Assembly: GCF_000165425.1 (NCBI RefSeq)
Contig: NW_001799630.1
Span: 189,734-253,733 of the forward strand
Reading direction: 5' to 3'
Length of the DNA stretch: 64,000 nt
From: Paramecium tetraurelia
Lineage: Eukaryota > Ciliophora > Oligohymenophorea > Peniculida > Parameciidae
Shown: piece after piece, positions 60,622 through 64,000 of the stretch
Layout of the letters: each line of letters opens with the position of its first letter
Position numbering within the stretch: position 1 is the stretch's first letter
The notes under the pieces: generated by a model
Told to the model about the DNA's origin: nothing
Seen by the model: only the letters and a program-made list of their open reading frames with translations
The model's database searches: none
Position numbers and translations under genes: made by a program

Positions 60622-61496
60622 TTCTATAATTCTTTCCTTACTTGATCTGATCTTTCATACTTTCATTCCTTATCTTAAAAAAAAGTAATAAAATATTTAA
60701 TAAATTGCAAAATTAGTAATATAAAATAGGCTTAACCAATTCTTTTGTACTTAATATTGTAAATTTGAAGGTATCCTATTAAAAATGAATTAGATCTAAT
60801 TTAATCGTTTGCATATTTCAAAGTATGAGCCTTGAAACAAAAATATTGTCTACCCCATCCTTTAAATTTTGGAGACTCTTAAATCCTTTATTAATCTAAC
60901 TATATTGTTAATGCATAATCTAACTAGATCTTAAATTTGATTAGAAAATTAGAGTAGTTATAAAAATATAAATTACCTTTTTTCTTCTACTCTATAAGGG
61001 CATAATGATATAACACTTTCAACATTATACAAAATGGTTATTTTAGTCAGAATAATTTTACACTTTTACATTTGTGTATTCCTTTCCAATCGTTTTGACT
61101 TCTCGAAAGTAGATAAATAAATAATTTGTGAGATTTCTCAACATTTTAATCGAGTTGAGTTTATTGTATATTTAACCAGTTGAAAAAAATACTCAAAAAT
61201 ATTGCAAATATTTTGAGAGATCTATTGGATCATTTCTGAATCCTTTTATGATCTTCTAATCAGTTCTGGTTTATAGAAATTAGTATATGACATTTATATA
61301 CATAAATATAAATTATAGTTTTTTCTAATACTCTGAATTCATAAGAGATTTACACATCATTTTATGGGAATTAGAGTACTGGTTATCTGGTTCAAATTAA
61401 TTTAGGGTAGATATAAGGAATATGCAATAATTATGGTAATATTTTCATATTGGCTTTAACTTATCGAATTAAATAATTAATATCTTAAATAAAAAT
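60622..61496. other. Long gap without a recognisable gene
   Basis: About 875 bp of AT-rich DNA. The longest TGA-free frame (from about 61036, MVILVRIILHFYICVF) is below what is expected by chance to be meaningful and is not called. No structured RNA was recognised. Confidence 0.45.
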
Positions 61497-61887
61497 ATGA
61501 ACGCCAAAGGTGCAGGGTTGACTTATGTTAGCGAATTCAAATCTGATGAATTCAGAACATTCAGAGGTGGTTTGAGACATTTGCCTGAGAGAGCAGAGGC
61601 TATGGTACATAACAGCAAGAACAATTTGTCTAATTATCATGACAAATTCAATTATGAGAGAGTAAATTGTTTATTTAAATTAAAAGGGGTTCATCTAACA
61701 CTCAAGATCATTATCTAACCAACACCACAATTTCCATTTTATGTATGGAGGACCTAAAGAATACTTATTCAAGAGACTTTTCTATGGTGCATGGTATAGA
61801 AAGAATATCAGAAATTTCTGGTTCCCTGCTGTGTTTAGTTATGGACGTAAGCATTTTACTATGAAATAGTTGGTTGTTTCTGCATGA
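61497..61887 (+). CDS. Conserved-looking 121-residue protein, unknown
   Basis: One 25-nt intron; spliced length is exactly 122 codons. MNAKGAGLTYVSEFKSDEF, RTFRGGLRHLPERAEAM, SLSNQHHNFHFMYGGPKE, then YLFKRLFYGAWYRKNIRN and FWFPAVFSYGRKHF. Basic, Gly/Arg/aromatic-rich and low in Q, unlike the ciliate low-complexity proteins around it, which suggests a conserved organelle protein, perhaps mitochondrial. I do not recognise the family. Confidence 0.65.
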
Positions 61888-61975
61888 GATTATATGATAA
61901 TGCAGCCCATGACTTCTTTTATTTCACCGATTGAGATAATTACATAATAATACATAAATAGTATAAAACCAGAAT

Positions 61976-62524
61976 TCATAGCAATCTTTCTAATAGCATT
62001 TTTTCAAGCAATAAATTATTTCTCAAAATGCTTTCTTCACTAAACCCTAATTATTTTCTGAACTTTTAATTCTGAGGCAATATTTTCTCAATGAATGAAA
62101 ATTATTCTGTGATGAATGGAGCTCTTTTCTCATACTCAGGCAATTTAACAATTATTTTATTAGTGTATTTGTTGTTTTACTTGATATAATCGCATAGCAT
62201 TTTTTTAGCCTTTTCCTTATTGCATTTTTTGAAATTAGGCAGACAAACACGATTGTCATCATTAGCCAATTTATTAATCTTGAATTTGCATTGAGATATA
62301 TTCATTTTTTATAAGGATGTCTATCTTTAGTGATTAGATACAATCACATCCTTCAATCTTATGACTCTTTCTGTGTTTATATATTCTTAACTCCTTAGTT
62401 TAGTTGATTACAGATTTCGAAGGACCATTCTAGGACTCTTTTAAACAACATCAGGCAGTACGGAATTGTCTGTGTGGGTTTGAGTGCCTATATTAAGTTT
62501 CAACTTTTATTGCAATGAATTCAT
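61976..62524 (-). CDS. Hypothetical 182-residue protein
   Basis: One uninterrupted frame of 183 codons: MNSLQQKLKLNIGTQTHT, NSVLPDVVQKSPRMVLRN, ERVIRLKDVIVSN, NISQCKFKINKLANDDNR, LPNFKKCNKEKAKKMLCD, ending LLLEKMLLERLL. Basic and helical. No family recognised. The start is 27 bp from the stop of the UNC119-like gene on the same strand. Confidence 0.6.
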
Positions 62525-62550
62525 TAATTTAATTAAAGTCAATGTATATT

Positions 62551-63097
62551 TCAATCAAAATCTTCTTAGCCTCCACTAAAATCATATTCTATTCTCTCAT
62601 GGTTGGCTAGTTTTCCATCTATAAACAGAAATGTATCGCTTTTTGTTTTCCATGGATTTATGAGCATTAGATCCTTTAGGTTTGCACCCAATGCAGGCTA
62701 ATCATACATGGATTCCCACGTATTGGTGGAATGTGGTATGCAAAAAGGAAAGCAAAATTCGTATTCTTTTATGAGGTTGTTTTTAAAATAGAATCTAAAT
62801 TGGTATTGTATTGTACCTATCAACGAGTAACAAGTTCTTTAATGGCTTATCAAAGGTCTTGAAGATTTTGGTTGCTCCCAAAGTCTTGATATCAAAATAT
62901 TGGGGTGTGAATTAATAACTCAAAACCTCCTATTGTTGATTTTCTTCATCATTCTCAAAGTCAAATAAAATAAAGTTATCGTCGGCATCTCTGAGTATAA
63001 ATTTAATAAATTTGATTTCCTCTGATGGTTTGCATAGAAATTTATCGCAGGGTTTGGTAAATGTTCTCACAATTTCAGGGGTAATCACTTTTTACAT
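62551..63097 (-). CDS. UNC119: UNC119/PDE6-delta-type lipid-binding chaperone
   Basis: 174 residues after a 22-nt intron; spliced length exact. VITPEIVRTFTKPCDKFLC, IKFIKFILRDADDNFILFD, SYQFTPQYFDIKTLGAT, KIFKTFDKPLKNLLLVDR, then FYFKNNLIKEYEFCFPFCIP, TNTWESMYD and SDTFLFIDGKLANHERIEYDFSG follow the UNC119 order (YQFTP...VGA...ER-x-YFR...F-FGFCIPSS...D-FYFVD..L..H...Y). These immunoglobulin-like proteins extract N-myristoylated or prenylated cargo and deliver it to cilia via ARL3, fitting a ciliate. Confidence 0.92.
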
Positions 63098-63146
63098 ATT
63101 AAATTAAATAGAGATGTTAATTTAATAATTTAAATTTAATTACAAA

Positions 63147-63506
63147 ATGTTTAGAAAAGCTAGATAAATAGAAACTCAGTCACTACACTATTCCGTTAGT
63201 TAAAGCGATATTAAGAGAACTTCCTACTTTACCAACCTATCCCACAGATACAGATCCTAGTCGATTGATCTTAGCAATCAAAAAATCAAATAACCCATTT
63301 AGCAGACAAAATCAAAATCGAAACCAAGAATGCAAATCAATCCAGTAAAATTCCAGGTCTTTAAATCAAACAAGCCACTGACAGAGTTCAAAGAATTCAA
63401 ATTAAGAACGGCCGACAGATGCAAAAGCAGAGAAAAAGTTAGGATAAGAGAGCAGAATAAAGAGAATAAAGAAAATATATTTATTTAATATAATAAAAAA
63501 CTATGA
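63147..63506 (+). CDS. Small basic Ser/Lys/Gln-rich protein
   Basis: 119 residues in one frame: MFRKARQIETQSLHYSVS, TSYFTNLSHRYRSQSIDL, NPVKFQVFKSNKPLTEFK, then a K/R/E/N-rich helix. Low complexity and basic; no family recognised. Its TGA overlaps the ATG of the next gene (ATGA at 63503-63506), so either this stop or that start may be wrong. Confidence 0.48.
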
Positions 63507-64000
63507 AAATATGTTCAATCATCATTCAAAACAAGAGAGGGCAAAATATCTTTGTTGTCTCATCCAACGATTATTCTCATGAATTGTCATTGCAACATTC
63601 TAAGGATATTTACAATTACATTCTGAGTCAAATTAGTATTCTTCAATTAATCATTTAGAGGCAGGGAAAAAGATTGACAGATCTATTGTTTTAGATTCAA
63701 ATTATGTTTGTATTTGCAATGTAAATAAAGATGTAATTACAATCAACCTAATGACTTTAGGCAATATTTTTAGTTATTGTACAACGAAATGAATTATTCT
63801 TGGGATATGAGGCTATCAAAAAATTGGCCGAATTCTATGCCACCTACTATAAGTAAGAAATCACTACCAGGAAGTACTAAGAGGTAACTTTTTCAAATTT
63901 ACTCCTAGATGCTGCTCTTATTGGAAGAATTCTTATACACTAAAGAATTTTTACCTCAAAAATTATAATTTAATTTAACTGTTAAAGCCCCTGCCTCCTC
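63503..64000 (+). CDS. Adaptor-complex mu-chain-like protein (partial, runs off the window)
   Basis: Three introns (23, 28 and 25 nt) give MKICSIIIQNKRGQNIFVV, KIDRSIVLDSNYVCICNV, NKDAIFLVIVQRNELFLG, EAIKKLAEFYATYYKQEI and EMLLLLEEFLYTKEFLPQ. This follows the longin-type N-domain of AP mu/COPI delta chains (strand, helix, strand, then L-x-E-x-Y ... LLDE). The C-terminal cargo-binding domain would lie beyond 64000, so the subfamily cannot be told. Confidence 0.52.

Overview
This window is nuclear DNA of a ciliate, most likely Paramecium. The long reading frames make sense only if TAA and TAG are read as glutamine and TGA is the sole stop. Nearly every multi-exon gene is interrupted by GT...AG introns of about 18-38 nt (commonly 22-28). 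The DNA is very AT-rich, genes are packed on both strands, and neighbours are often only 25-60 bp apart. All coding calls were made by hand translation under this code, splicing tiny introns where the frame required it. Boundaries of single-exon genes and of genes whose spliced length is a multiple of three are firm; others are marked uncertain.

Layout, left to right. 0-10 kb: two tandem short-chain dehydrogenase paralogs, a secreted three-repeat protein, a transportin-type karyopherin, the U5 snRNP protein Dim1/Dib1, and two proteins of unknown function. 10-20 kb: a coiled-coil protein, an ArfGAP-like protein with a disrupted zinc finger, an AGC kinase, ribosomal protein eS8 and several small ciliate proteins. 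20-32 kb: a calcium-dependent protein kinase, a four-helix membrane protein, a PH-CRAL/TRIO lipid-binding protein, a p24 cargo receptor, a FAM221-type protein overlapping a broken PKA catalytic-subunit remnant, an EF-hand protein, and GAR1. About 1.3 kb after GAR1 holds no recognisable gene. 33-40 kb: a chromodomain protein, DENR, an odd eL43/L37A-like protein without its zinc-finger cysteines, an acyl-carrier-like protein without the usual serine, a protein with a long DKY-rich tail, and a LITAF-domain protein. 40-51 kb: RRP5, a MORN-repeat protein, a DYRK kinase, and an armadillo-like fragment. 51-64 kb: a membrane-anchored M16 (insulinase) peptidase, a small TIM chaperone, a cyclic-nucleotide-binding-type protein followed by a pseudokinase, a B-type cyclin, an UNC119/PDE6D-type lipid chaperone, and the start of an adaptor mu-chain-like protein.

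There is no operon logic. Functional themes recur: ribosome biogenesis and translation (eS8, GAR1, RRP5, DENR, eL43-like), membrane and lipid traffic (PH-Sec14, p24, ArfGAP-like, UNC119, mu-like), and signalling (five kinase-related loci, cyclin, EF-hand). The most unusual items are degenerate or repurposed family members: pseudokinase, Cys-less eL43-like, Ser-less ACP-like, ArfGAP without its arginine, and the PKA remnant. They fit paralogs diverging after duplication, which is well established for Paramecium. I found no bacterial, viral or CRISPR sequence.
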